Source of the DNA: DASXTS01 sp036505275
GTDB lineage: Bacteria; Actinomycetota; Actinomycetes; Mycobacteriales; Pseudonocardiaceae
Assembly: GCA_036505275.1 (NCBI GenBank)
Contig: DASXTS010000322.1
Location: forward strand, 1 to 5,814
DNA: 5,814 nt
Direction: 5' to 3'
The translations under genes were made by a program, and so were the position numbers. The notes beneath the pieces are model-generated. The model did no database searches. It was not told the origin of the DNA and was given only the letters and a program-made list of their open reading frames with translations. Below, piece by piece: positions 1 to 4,629 of the stretch; position 1 is the first letter of the stretch; every line of letters begins with the position of its first letter.

Positions 1-51
1 CTTGCCACTGGCGGCCTTGCCACTGGCGACCTTGCCACTGGCGGCCTTGCC
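1..51. repeat. 15-bp in-frame tandem repeat in rlmB (A-S-G-K units)
   Basis: Three 15-bp units (1-15, 16-30, 31-45) differ by one base: unit 2 has GAC where the others have GGC. A partial unit begins at 46 with CTTGCC. Read on the minus strand they encode Ala-Ser-Gly-Lys pentapeptide units. The array reaches base 1, so the true copy number is unknown. The period is a multiple of three, so gain or loss of a unit keeps the frame. Confidence 0.9.
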
Positions 52-231
52 GGCCGTTCGCGCCGGTTCGGCCGCTCGCTGCTGTGCCGGATGCCCGGCG
101 CGATCGCCTGCCTTGGGCGTCGGCCCCCTGCCTTCCAGACCGCGGCGGCGCTGGCCGCCCGACCCGACGACGGCGCCCTTCTTGGTGCCGGTCTTGCGCA
201 CCGCGCCGCGCCGCCGCGAGTTGCCGGCCAT
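1..231 (-). CDS. rlmB: RlmB, 23S rRNA (guanosine-2'-O)-methyltransferase, N-terminal part only
   Basis: Partial gene; the first 77 codons are visible and the rest lies beyond the left edge. The start is MAGNSRRRGAVRKTGTKKGA, followed by a GGQRRRGLEGRGPTPKA stretch, the characteristic basic N-terminal extension of actinobacterial TrmH/SpoU-family RlmB proteins. The family methylates the ribose of a guanosine in the 23S rRNA peptidyl-transferase region using SAM. The catalytic SPOUT domain is not in the window, so the call rests on this extension plus position directly after cysS, where rlmB lies in M. tuberculosis. The ATG at 231-229 shares its A with the cysS TAA stop (TAATG), so translation is probably coupled; I see no strong Shine-Dalgarno. 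Residues 60-77 are a low-complexity linker, GKAASGKVASGKAASGK, made by a 15-bp tandem repeat. Family assignment is strong; exact target nucleotide is from family knowledge. Confidence 0.9.
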   Translation of the reverse strand, partial: MAGNSRRRGAVRKTGTKKGAVVGSGGQRRRGLEGRGPTPKAGDRAGHPAQQRAAEPARTAGKAASGKVASGKAASGK

Positions 232-1697
232 TACGGCCCAACCAGCGGATCTTTGGTCTGCTGCCCGGCGCCCGCTGGCGACGGCCACGATCCGCTGGGG
301 ATGCCATCGTCCTTCACCGTCCACAGTGGACCATCGGGCGTGTCCTCGACGGTGATTCCCGCGGCCAGCAGGCGGGCCCGAATGGCATCGGCAGCGGCGT
401 AGTCACGCCGCTCGCGGGCCCGCTGGCGGTCGGCCAGCAGCTCCTCGACCAACGCGGTCAGCGCCCGCTGGGCGCCACGGTCCACCGTGGATGAGGCGGC
501 CGACCACTTGTCGGACAGCGGGTCAAGGCCGAGCACGTCCAACATGCGCCGGACCGAGCCGGCCGCGCCGAGCGCGCCTTGCCGGTCGCCGGCGTCCAGC
601 GCAATGTTGCCGACCCGGACCGTTTCGTGGACCGCAGCGAGCGCGGCGGGGGTGCCGAGGTCGTCGTCCATGGCGGCGGTGAACTCGGCGCAGAGCGGCC
701 CTGGCCGAGGGCGGCCGAGGCGCTCGGCCACCCGATGCACGAACGACTCGACGCGACGGTACCCGGCGGCCGCCTCGGCGAGCGCCTCCTCGGTGTACTC
801 GACCAGCGACCGGTAGTGCGCCGCGACCAGGTAGTAGCGCACCTCTGGCGGGCGGAACCGTTGCAGCACCGCCGGCACGGCCAACGTGTTGCCCAACGAC
901 TTGGACATCTTCTCGCCGGCCATCGTGAGGAACGCCCAGTGCAGCCAGTACCGGGCGAAGCAGTCGCCGGCGGCGCGGGACTGGGCGAGCTCGTTCTCGT
1001 GGTGTGGGAAGACCAGGTCGAGCCCGCCGCCGTGGATGTCGAACTCGGCGCCGAGGTAGCCGGTGGCCATCGCCGAGCACTCGAGGTGCCAGCCGGGCCG
1101 GCCGCGGCCCCACGGGGTAGGCCAGGAGGGCTCGCCGGGCTTGGCCCCCTTCCAGAGCGTGAAGTCCACCGGGTGCCGCTTGCCGGTGGCCGCCGTCTCG
1201 CCCTGCTCCATCTTGTCCAGCCGCTGGCCGGAGAGCGCGCCGTACTCCGGGTAGGACCGCACGTCGAAGTACACGTCGCCGCCCGCCGCGTAGGCGTGGC
1301 CACGGTCGACCAGCCGCTGCATCAGCTCGATCATCTCGGTGATGTGCCCGGTTGCCCGCGGTTCCGCGCTGGCCGGCCGGCAGCCGAGCGCCTCGTACGC
1401 CTGGGCGAACGCGCGCTCGTTGGCGGCCGCCAACTCCCACCACGGTCGACCGGCGTCGGCGGCCTTGGCCAGCACCTTGTCGTCGATATCGGTGACATTG
1501 CGGACGACCTTGACGTCCATGCCGGCGCGTTCCAGCCAGCGCCACAGCACGTCGAACGCCACAGCGCCGCGCATGTGCCCGAGGTGCGGCAAACTCTGCA
1601 CCGTTGCGCCACACAGGTAGATCGACACCTCGCCGGCGCGTAACGGCTCGAACGGCCGCACCGCACGGCTCGCGGTGTCATGCAGACGCAACGTCAC
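231..1697 (-). CDS. cysS: Cysteinyl-tRNA synthetase (CysRS)
   Basis: Class I aminoacyl-tRNA synthetase that charges tRNA-Cys with cysteine using ATP in the cytosol; 488 residues, near the usual 460-470. Visible motifs: the HIGH-type signature HLGH at 38-41, the KMSKS loop at 263-267, and a zinc site made of Cys29 (YLCG), Cys207 (HLECS), His232 and Glu236 (PHHENE). The N(V/I)TDIDDK motif is at 67-74. The C-terminal anticodon-binding part ends in RRDYAAADAIRARLLAAGI and DTPDGPLWTVK. About 25 further residues (464-488, Gly/Pro/Ser/Gln-rich) follow the usual family end. GTG start at 1697; a GGAG lies only 2 nt upstream, and a TAnnnT hexamer at 1709-1704 would place the transcript start at or next to the GTG. 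The lack of MshC-specific context and operon position favour CysRS over the mycothiol ligase MshC, a paralogue; the complete C-terminal domain supports this. Confidence 0.95.
   Translation of the reverse strand: MTLRLHDTASRAVRPFEPLRAGEVSIYLCGATVQSLPHLGHMRGAVAFDVLWRWLERAGMDVKVVRNVTDIDDKVLAKAADAGRPWWELAAANERAFAQAYEALGCRPASAEPRATGHITEMIELMQRLVDRGHAYAAGGDVYFDVRSYPEYGALSGQRLDKMEQGETAATGKRHPVDFTLWKGAKPGEPSWPTPWGRGRPGWHLECSAMATGYLGAEFDIHGGGLDLVFPHHENELAQSRAAGDCFARYWLHWAFLTMAGEKMSKSLGNTLAVPAVLQRFRPPEVRYYLVAAHYRSLVEYTEEALAEAAAGYRRVESFVHRVAERLGRPRPGPLCAEFTAAMDDDLGTPAALAAVHETVRVGNIALDAGDRQGALGAAGSVRRMLDVLGLDPLSDKWSAASSTVDRGAQRALTALVEELLADRQRARERRDYAAADAIRARLLAAGITVEDTPDGPLWTVKDDGIPSGSWPSPAGAGQQTKDPLVGP
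319..331. repeat. Palindrome TCCAC-A-GTGGA, copy 1
   Basis: GTCCACAGTGGAC is a 13-bp perfect palindrome around a central A, inside the 3' end of cysS, where it encodes part of GPLWTV. One of four TCCAC-N-GTGGA sites in the window. Confidence 0.6.
481..491. repeat. Palindrome TCCAC-C-GTGGA, copy 2
   Basis: An 11-bp palindrome in cysS encoding part of SSTVDR (residues 402-407), in a different reading frame relation from copy 1. This stretch lies in a variable part of CysRS, so protein conservation is not an obvious explanation. Confidence 0.55.
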
Positions 1698-1703
1698 CGC
1701 TCC

Positions 1704-1709
1704 AGCCTA
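1704..1709 (-). promoter_or_regulatory. Candidate -10 element for a leaderless cysS transcript
   Basis: On the minus strand TAGGCT (TAnnnT pattern) ends 7 nt before the cysS GTG, the normal distance from a -10 box to the transcription start. Transcription would begin at or beside the start codon, giving the leaderless mRNA common in actinobacteria. No good -35 is seen 16-18 nt upstream (GGATTA at best). This would let cysS-rlmB be made independently of ispF read-through. Weak, motif-only evidence. Confidence 0.3.
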
Positions 1710-1770
1710 CTGAGGTGCGCACGCCGTAATCCGCGCCCCTACGGCCACCTGTCGTACCCCTTGCCCGCGC

Positions 1771-1870
1771 GTGTCCGCGTGTTCGGCCACATGAGTTGGG
1801 CGTTCTGGCACCTGGAGGCGGCGGCCGGTCCGCCGTAAACGTCCAACTCACGTGTCCAAGGCGCGGACAC
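1771..1870. repeat. Nested inverted repeat (about 100 bp) between ispF and cysS
   Basis: Three stacked stems share one centre. Basal: GTGTCCGCG at 1771-1779 pairs perfectly with CGCGGACAC at 1862-1870. Middle: CACATGAGTTGGGCGTT at 1788-1804 matches the reverse complement of 1838-1854 at 15 of 17 positions. Apical: CGGCGG at 1819-1824 pairs with CCGCCG at 1830-1835 around a 5-nt loop. The element lies in the intercistronic gap, so the ispF-cysS mRNA would fold into a long hairpin there. It may be an attenuator, an mRNA-stability element, or a copy of a dispersed intergenic repeat family. It lacks the U-tract of a standard terminator and has no ORF. Confidence 0.75.
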
Positions 1871-1946
1871 ACGTGTCTGGGCGCGCGGACACACGTGGCT
1901 GGGCGCGCGGACACACGTGTCTGGGCGCGCGGACACGCCGGGTTAC
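1859..1946. repeat. 22-bp tandem repeat array with CACGTG cores
   Basis: Units at 1859-1880, 1881-1902 and 1903-1924 are nearly identical (GCGCGGACACACGTG core); a fourth, decayed unit (1925-1946) keeps GCGCGCGGACAC and runs over the ispF stop codon. CACGTG palindromes start at 1849, 1870, 1892 and 1914, spaced 21, 22 and 22 bp, about two helical turns. The first CACGTG and the GGACAC of the first unit belong to the adjoining inverted repeat, so the array looks like an expansion of its right arm. No spacers of unique sequence are present, so this is not a CRISPR array. Confidence 0.85.
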
Positions 1947-2404
1947 GGGAGGAGGAGGGCGGTGGCGATGGCGGCGATGCCTTCACCGCGTCCGGTGAGG
2001 CCAAGCCCGTCGGTGGTGGTCGCGGTGACCGTGACGGGGCCACCGAGTGCGGCAGAGAGTACGGCCTGGGCCTCGGTACGGCGTGCGCCGATGCGCGGAT
2101 GGTTGCCGATGACCTGCACGGCGGCGTTGCCGAGCCGCTGGCCGGCGGCGTGCACCCGGTCGCGGACCTCGGCTAGGAGGTCGACGCCGTGCGCGCCGGC
2201 CCAGCGGGCGTCGGAGGTGCCGAAGACCATGCCGACGTCGCCTAGCCCTGCGGCGGAGAGCACGGCGTCACAGAGAGCGTGCGCGGCGACGTCGCCGTCG
2301 GAGTGGCCGGCGCAGCCGTCCAGCCCATCCCACAGCAGCCCGGCGATCCAGCACGGCCGGCCGGCTCGGATCGGGTGGACGTCGGCGCCGATGCCGACCC
2401 TCAC
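1943..2404 (-). CDS. ispF: 2-C-methyl-D-erythritol 2,4-cyclodiphosphate synthase
   Basis: Fifth enzyme of the MEP isoprenoid pathway: it cyclises CDP-methylerythritol 2-phosphate to MEcPP with release of CMP, as a cytosolic homotrimer. The 153-residue length is typical for a single-domain IspF. Visible: the metal ligands Asp8 and His10 (GADVHP) and His42; the GHSDGDVAAHALCDA signature (33-47); GLGDVG at 53-58 with Asp56; the TTTDGLGLTGRGEG C-terminal signature (129-142). The start is GTG at 2404, in a GTGA overlap with the ispD stop, so the two proteins are probably translationally coupled; a G-run lies about 10 nt upstream inside ispD. Neighbouring ispD supplies an earlier step in the same pathway. 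The TAA stop lies inside the last decayed unit of the 22-bp repeat array. Confidence 0.97.
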   Translation of the reverse strand: MRVGIGADVHPIRAGRPCWIAGLLWDGLDGCAGHSDGDVAAHALCDAVLSAAGLGDVGMVFGTSDARWAGAHGVDLLAEVRDRVHAAGQRLGNAAVQVIGNHPRIGARRTEAQAVLSAALGGPVTVTATTTDGLGLTGRGEGIAAIATALLLP

Positions 2405-3225
2405 CCGGCCGGGCCCCCGACGGCTCCGGCACGAGCGGCATCGGCCATACCGGCATTGGGTGTACCGGCATTGGCTGTAGCGGCATTGGGTGTACCGGCA
2501 TTGGGTGTACCGGCCGCCGTGGCCTCCCGTGCCATCAGGGCCTCGGCGAGCGCCAGGTCCAGCGGCGTCGTGATCTTGAATGCTTCCGCGGCGCCGGGCA
2601 CAGTGTGTATCGGCTCACCGAGCGCCTCGACCAGCCCGGCGTCGTCGGTCACGGGGTCCGGGCCACCGCCCCGACCGGCCCAGCTGGAGTAGGCGCGGCG
2701 CAGCACGTCGGGGGCAAAACCCTGCGGCGTCTGCACCGAGCGCAACGTCGACCTGTCCACAGTGGACATGATGACGCCGTCGCCGTCGACCCGCTTGACC
2801 GTGTCCACCAGCGGTATCACCGGCACCACCCCCCGGTGGCCGGCGCGGACCGCGGCGACCACCGCGGCGAACACGGCCGGTGGGGTGAAGGCCCGCGCGG
2901 CATCGTGCACCAGCACCACGTCAAGGCCGGAAAGAGACTCGTTTGCCAGGACCAGAGCCAGCGCGAGCCGCACGGACTCAACCCGGCTCGGACCACCGGC
3001 AACCACGGACACCGAGGAGCCGAATGGCGCCAGGACGTCGCCAGCCCGGTCCAGCTCCGCCGCGGGGGCGGCTACCACGACGGCGTCGACACAGCCGGCG
3101 GCAAACACACCGTGCACGGCGTGCCACAGCACCGGTCGACCGGAGATCGGGACGAACGCCTTGGCGACGTCCATGCCTAGCCGCTCGCCCCGGCCGGCGG
3201 CAGGGACGAGCGCGACCACGCTCAC
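2401..3225 (-). CDS. ispD: 2-C-methyl-D-erythritol 4-phosphate cytidylyltransferase
   Basis: Third enzyme of the MEP pathway: it joins MEP and CTP to give CDP-methylerythritol and pyrophosphate. Visible: nucleotide loop PAAGRGERLG (8-17); residues matching the E. coli catalytic and binding set, namely Arg15, Lys22, Asp108 (VHDAAR), Thr142 (VDTVKR), Arg158 (STVDR) and Lys217 (FKITTPLDLALAE). TPQGF is at 166-170 and TDDAG at 193-197. At 274 residues it exceeds the usual 225-240 because of a tail (about 233-274) built from AGTPN units encoded by a 15-bp tandem repeat. The GTG start at 3225 is 22 bp after the carD stop, with no clear Shine-Dalgarno; the start is fixed by the family N-terminus (VVALVPAAG). 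It overlaps ispF by 4 bp. Enzyme call secure; tail looks disordered and dispensable (inference). Confidence 0.96.
   Translation of the reverse strand: MSVVALVPAAGRGERLGMDVAKAFVPISGRPVLWHAVHGVFAAGCVDAVVVAAPAAELDRAGDVLAPFGSSVSVVAGGPSRVESVRLALALVLANESLSGLDVVLVHDAARAFTPPAVFAAVVAAVRAGHRGVVPVIPLVDTVKRVDGDGVIMSTVDRSTLRSVQTPQGFAPDVLRRAYSSWAGRGGGPDPVTDDAGLVEALGEPIHTVPGAAEAFKITTPLDLALAEALMAREATAAGTPNAGTPNAATANAGTPNAGMADAARAGAVGGPAG
2433..2514. repeat. 15-bp in-frame tandem repeat encoding the IspD tail
   Basis: Four clear units (2448-2462, 2463-2477, 2478-2492, 2493-2507) based on TACCGGCATTGGGTG; units 2 and 3 carry one change each. A degenerate copy precedes (2433-2447) and a partial copy follows (2508-2514). 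On the minus strand they encode AGTPN, AGTPN, AATAN, AGTPN, then AGMAD. The third unit has diverged, so this is not purely a very recent expansion. Confidence 0.9.
2754..2768. repeat. Palindrome TCCAC-A-GTGGA, copy 3
   Basis: TGTCCACAGTGGACA is the longest copy, a 15-bp perfect palindrome in ispD. It encodes MSTVDR, including catalytic Arg158, so the conserved protein motif may explain part of it. CTGTCCACA here differs from the actinobacterial DnaA box TTGTCCACA by one base, but nothing else suggests an origin. Confidence 0.55.
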
Positions 3226-3247
3226 CGCGGTGGTGACAGTGGGCGAC

Positions 3248-3736
3248 TCAGGATGCGCTGACGAGGACGTCGTCGAGTCTGACCTCGGCGTTGCCCTCGG
3301 TGGTGTCCTCGGCCAGCGCCAGCTCGCTCACCAAGATCTGACGAGCCTTCGCGAGCATGCGCTTCTCGCCGGCGGACAGGCCACGATCCTTGTCGCGTCG
3401 CCATAGGTCGCGGACCACTTCGGCCACCTTGTTCACGTCGCCGGAGGCGAGCTTCTCAAGGTTGGCCTTGTACCGCCGAGACCAGTTGGTCGGCTCCTCG
3501 GTGTGGGGAGCACGCAACACCTCGAAAACCCGGTCCAGGCCTTCCTGACCGACCACGTCCCGCACGCCGACGACCTCGGCATTGTCAGCAGGTACACGGA
3601 CGGTGAGGTCGCCCTGGGCAACCTTGAGAACGAGGTACTTCTTCTCCTCGCCCTTGATTACTCGGGTCTCGATGGCCTCAATGAGAGCGGCACCGTGGTG
3701 CGGGTAGACGACGGTCTCTCCGACCTTGAAAACCAT
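3248..3736 (-). CDS. carD: CarD, RNA polymerase-binding transcription regulator
   Basis: CarD binds the RNA polymerase beta subunit and promoter DNA and stabilises open complexes, notably at rRNA promoters; it is essential in mycobacteria. The 162-residue length equals M. tuberculosis CarD. Residues 1-55 form the Tudor-like RNA polymerase interaction domain (VFKVGETVVYPHHGAALIEA, then YLVLKVAQGDLTVRVP). The rest is the helical DNA-binding domain, with the hallmark EEPTNWSRRYKANLEKL (80-96) containing Trp84 and Arg-rich helices, then DLWRRDKDRGLSAGEKRML. Only the last 20 residues vary from the family pattern I recall. ATG at 3736 is preceded by AGAGGA (3745-3740), 3 nt away. It is the first gene of the minus-strand operon, 22 bp before ispD, and is divergent from lpqE, as in M. 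tuberculosis. Identity is very secure. Confidence 0.98.
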   Translation of the reverse strand: MVFKVGETVVYPHHGAALIEAIETRVIKGEEKKYLVLKVAQGDLTVRVPADNAEVVGVRDVVGQEGLDRVFEVLRAPHTEEPTNWSRRYKANLEKLASGDVNKVAEVVRDLWRRDKDRGLSAGEKRMLAKARQILVSELALAEDTTEGNAEVRLDDVLVSAS

Positions 3737-3763
3737 GTGTCCTCTGCCCCTTTCGCTGACATC

Positions 3764-3793
3764 AGTCTAACACGTCCGGGTGCAGGCTGTCCC
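3764..3793 (-). promoter_or_regulatory. Probable sigma-A-type promoter of carD
   Basis: On the minus strand a -35-like GGGACA (3793-3788) and a -10 TAGACT (3769-3764) are 18 bp apart. The expected start is near 3757, giving a short leader of about 20 nt that holds the AGAGGA ribosome binding site. It lies in the only divergent gap, so it would drive the whole carD-ispD-ispF-cysS-rlmB run. The -35 matches the consensus at four of six bases. Confidence 0.5.
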
Positions 3794-3858
3794 CCGGCCC
3801 GCCAGTCGTCTTCGCAGGTCAGAGGATTCTCACGGGCTTGACAAAGCGGCTGGAACGT

Positions 3859-3884
3859 GCTCCGGGGGCGGGCGGACCCGGAGC
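3859..3884. other. GC stem-loop in the carD-lpqE gap
   Basis: GCTCCGGG (3859-3866) and CCCGGAGC (3877-3884) are perfectly complementary 8-bp arms around a 10-nt loop. No T-tract follows on either strand, so a terminator is unlikely. It may be a dyad operator for the divergent genes. The rest of the 274-bp gap (3737-4010) holds the promoter candidates listed and no ORF I believe. Confidence 0.4.
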
Positions 3885-3890
3885 GGCGAG

Positions 3891-3901
3891 TCCACTGTGG
3901 A
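3891..3901. repeat. Palindrome TCCAC-T-GTGGA, copy 4
   Basis: An 11-bp palindrome in non-coding DNA, 7 nt after the stem-loop at 3859-3884 and upstream of lpqE. As the only copy outside a gene, it cannot be explained by protein coding. Confidence 0.55.
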
Positions 3902-3922
3902 GCGTGATCGCGCGGGTCGGTA

Positions 3923-3951
3923 GGACGGTAACCGCAGGCCGCGGATAGGCT
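3923..3951 (+). promoter_or_regulatory. Weak promoter candidate for lpqE
   Basis: A -10-like TAGGCT (3946-3951, TAnnnT) follows GGACGG (3923-3928) at a 17-bp spacing. Transcription would begin near 3958, leaving a leader of about 50 nt before the GTG at 4011. The -35 is poor, and the call depends mainly on position. Confidence 0.25.
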
Positions 3952-3996
3952 TGCCGCGCCCGGGCTGGGCACCCGCCCGCGGTATGTCGACGACCT

Positions 3997-4001
3997 GGAG
4001 G
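3997..4001 (+). promoter_or_regulatory. Shine-Dalgarno that fixes the lpqE start
   Basis: GGAGG at 3997-4001 stands 9 nt before the GTG at 4011. It lies downstream of the two alternative in-frame starts, TTG 3951 and ATG 3984, and so supports the GTG. Confidence 0.7.
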
Positions 4002-4010
4002 ATCGGCATC

Positions 4011-4547
4011 GTGTCCAGTGCACGCCTGCGCCCGCTCGCCATCCTTCTCGGCACGCTGCTGCTCGCCGGGTGCGGCACCGGCCAGGAGACCCAGACCTCG
4101 ACCCAGCAGTCCGCCGTCGACGGCGCGCAAGGGCAGGTCGGGCCGATCGCTGTCCGCAACGCGCGACTGGCGTACCCCGAGGGCGGTGCGCACCGCTACC
4201 AGCGCGGCGACGATGCCCCCATGCTCGCGGTGATCGTGAACACCGGCACCACGGAGGACGAGCTGACCTCGGTGTCCAGCCCAGTCGCCGAGGTGGTGCA
4301 GATCGAGGGCCAGCGGAAGTTGCCCGCGCAGCGGACGCTGCGCGCCGTCGCCCCGTCCAGCAACGCCACCCAGGCCGGCCAGGGCCTGACCGCGGGCCAG
4401 GTCAGGATCGTGCTGGTCAACCTCGCCGAGGACGTCGGGCCGGGCCGGACGGTCCGCGTGACGTTCCTGTTCCGCCAGGCCGGTGAACTGAGTATGGAGG
4501 TTCCGATCGGCCCGCCCGCGGAGACCGGCGCCGCCTCCGGCTCCTGA
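4011..4547 (+). CDS. lpqE: LpqE-like lipoprotein with a PCuAC-type (DUF461) domain
   Basis: A 178-residue predicted membrane-anchored lipoprotein of unknown function. Residues 1-21 are a textbook lipoprotein signal: basic n-region (MSSARLRP), hydrophobic LAILLGTLL, and lipobox LAGC with Cys21 as the lipidated residue. A Gln/Thr-rich linker follows (22-45). Residues 46-167 resemble the PCuAC copper-chaperone fold: APMLAVIVNTGTTEDELTSVSSPVAEVV, then LTAGQVRIVLVNL, then VRVTFLFRQAGELSMEVPI. The usual copper ligands appear lost: the first His position reads Ile98 (VVQIE), and the His-x-Met of the usual HLMLMGL motif reads RIVLVNL (132-138). The GTG at 4011 is chosen because a GGAGG stands 9 nt upstream and the signal peptide then has normal length; longer starts at 3951 and 3984 would prepend 20 or 9 residues. 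Divergent from carD and upstream of radA, as lpqE is in M. tuberculosis; the symbol rests on that synteny. Confidence 0.88.
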   Translation: MSSARLRPLAILLGTLLLAGCGTGQETQTSTQQSAVDGAQGQVGPIAVRNARLAYPEGGAHRYQRGDDAPMLAVIVNTGTTEDELTSVSSPVAEVVQIEGQRKLPAQRTLRAVAPSSNATQAGQGLTAGQVRIVLVNLAEDVGPGRTVRVTFLFRQAGELSMEVPIGPPAETGAASGS

Positions 4548-4629
4548 CGCAGCGCGGCCGTTTCGCCGGCTGGTCGCATCGGCGCGGCGTACCGGCGACT
4601 GTCGGGGTTGCTGGGTAGCGTCCGGCGCC

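Noticed and set aside
579..1643. Long plus-strand ORF (354 codons) opposite cysS
   Set aside because: It lies wholly antisense to cysS, whose product has all CysRS motifs. The translation is low-complexity and is an artefact of GC-rich third positions.
1859..1946. CRISPR array
   Set aside because: The 22-bp units are directly adjacent without unique spacers, and no cas genes are present.
1678..2043. Minus-strand ORF of 121 codons through the intergenic repeats, and a plus-strand ORF at 1796-2176
   Set aside because: They translate the 22-bp repeat (period not a multiple of three, so the phase changes each unit) and overlap ispF or cysS ends. No ribosome binding site or family match.
2754..2768. 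DnaA box or replication origin signal
   Set aside because: CTGTCCACA is one base off the actinobacterial DnaA box, but it is a single site inside ispD with no AT-rich region or dnaA/dnaN neighbours.
3132..3143. 12-bp palindrome CCGGTCGACCGG in ispD
   Set aside because: A single fully coding copy; GTCGAC-centred palindromes are common in high-GC DNA and it has no supporting context.
3838..3843. Perfect TTGACA -35 box for lpqE
   Set aside because: At 16-18 bp downstream the sequence is GC-only (CTCCGG, TCCGGG), so no -10 box is available.
3951..4010. Longer lpqE starts at TTG 3951 or ATG 3984
   Set aside because: They would place 9-20 extra residues before the signal peptide, and the GGAGG at 3997-4001 lies downstream of both and is well spaced only for GTG 4011.
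4564..4597. Terminator between lpqE and radA
   Set aside because: CGCCGG and CCGGCG are complementary, but with a long loop, few pairs and no T-tract; such pairs are expected by chance in this GC-rich DNA.
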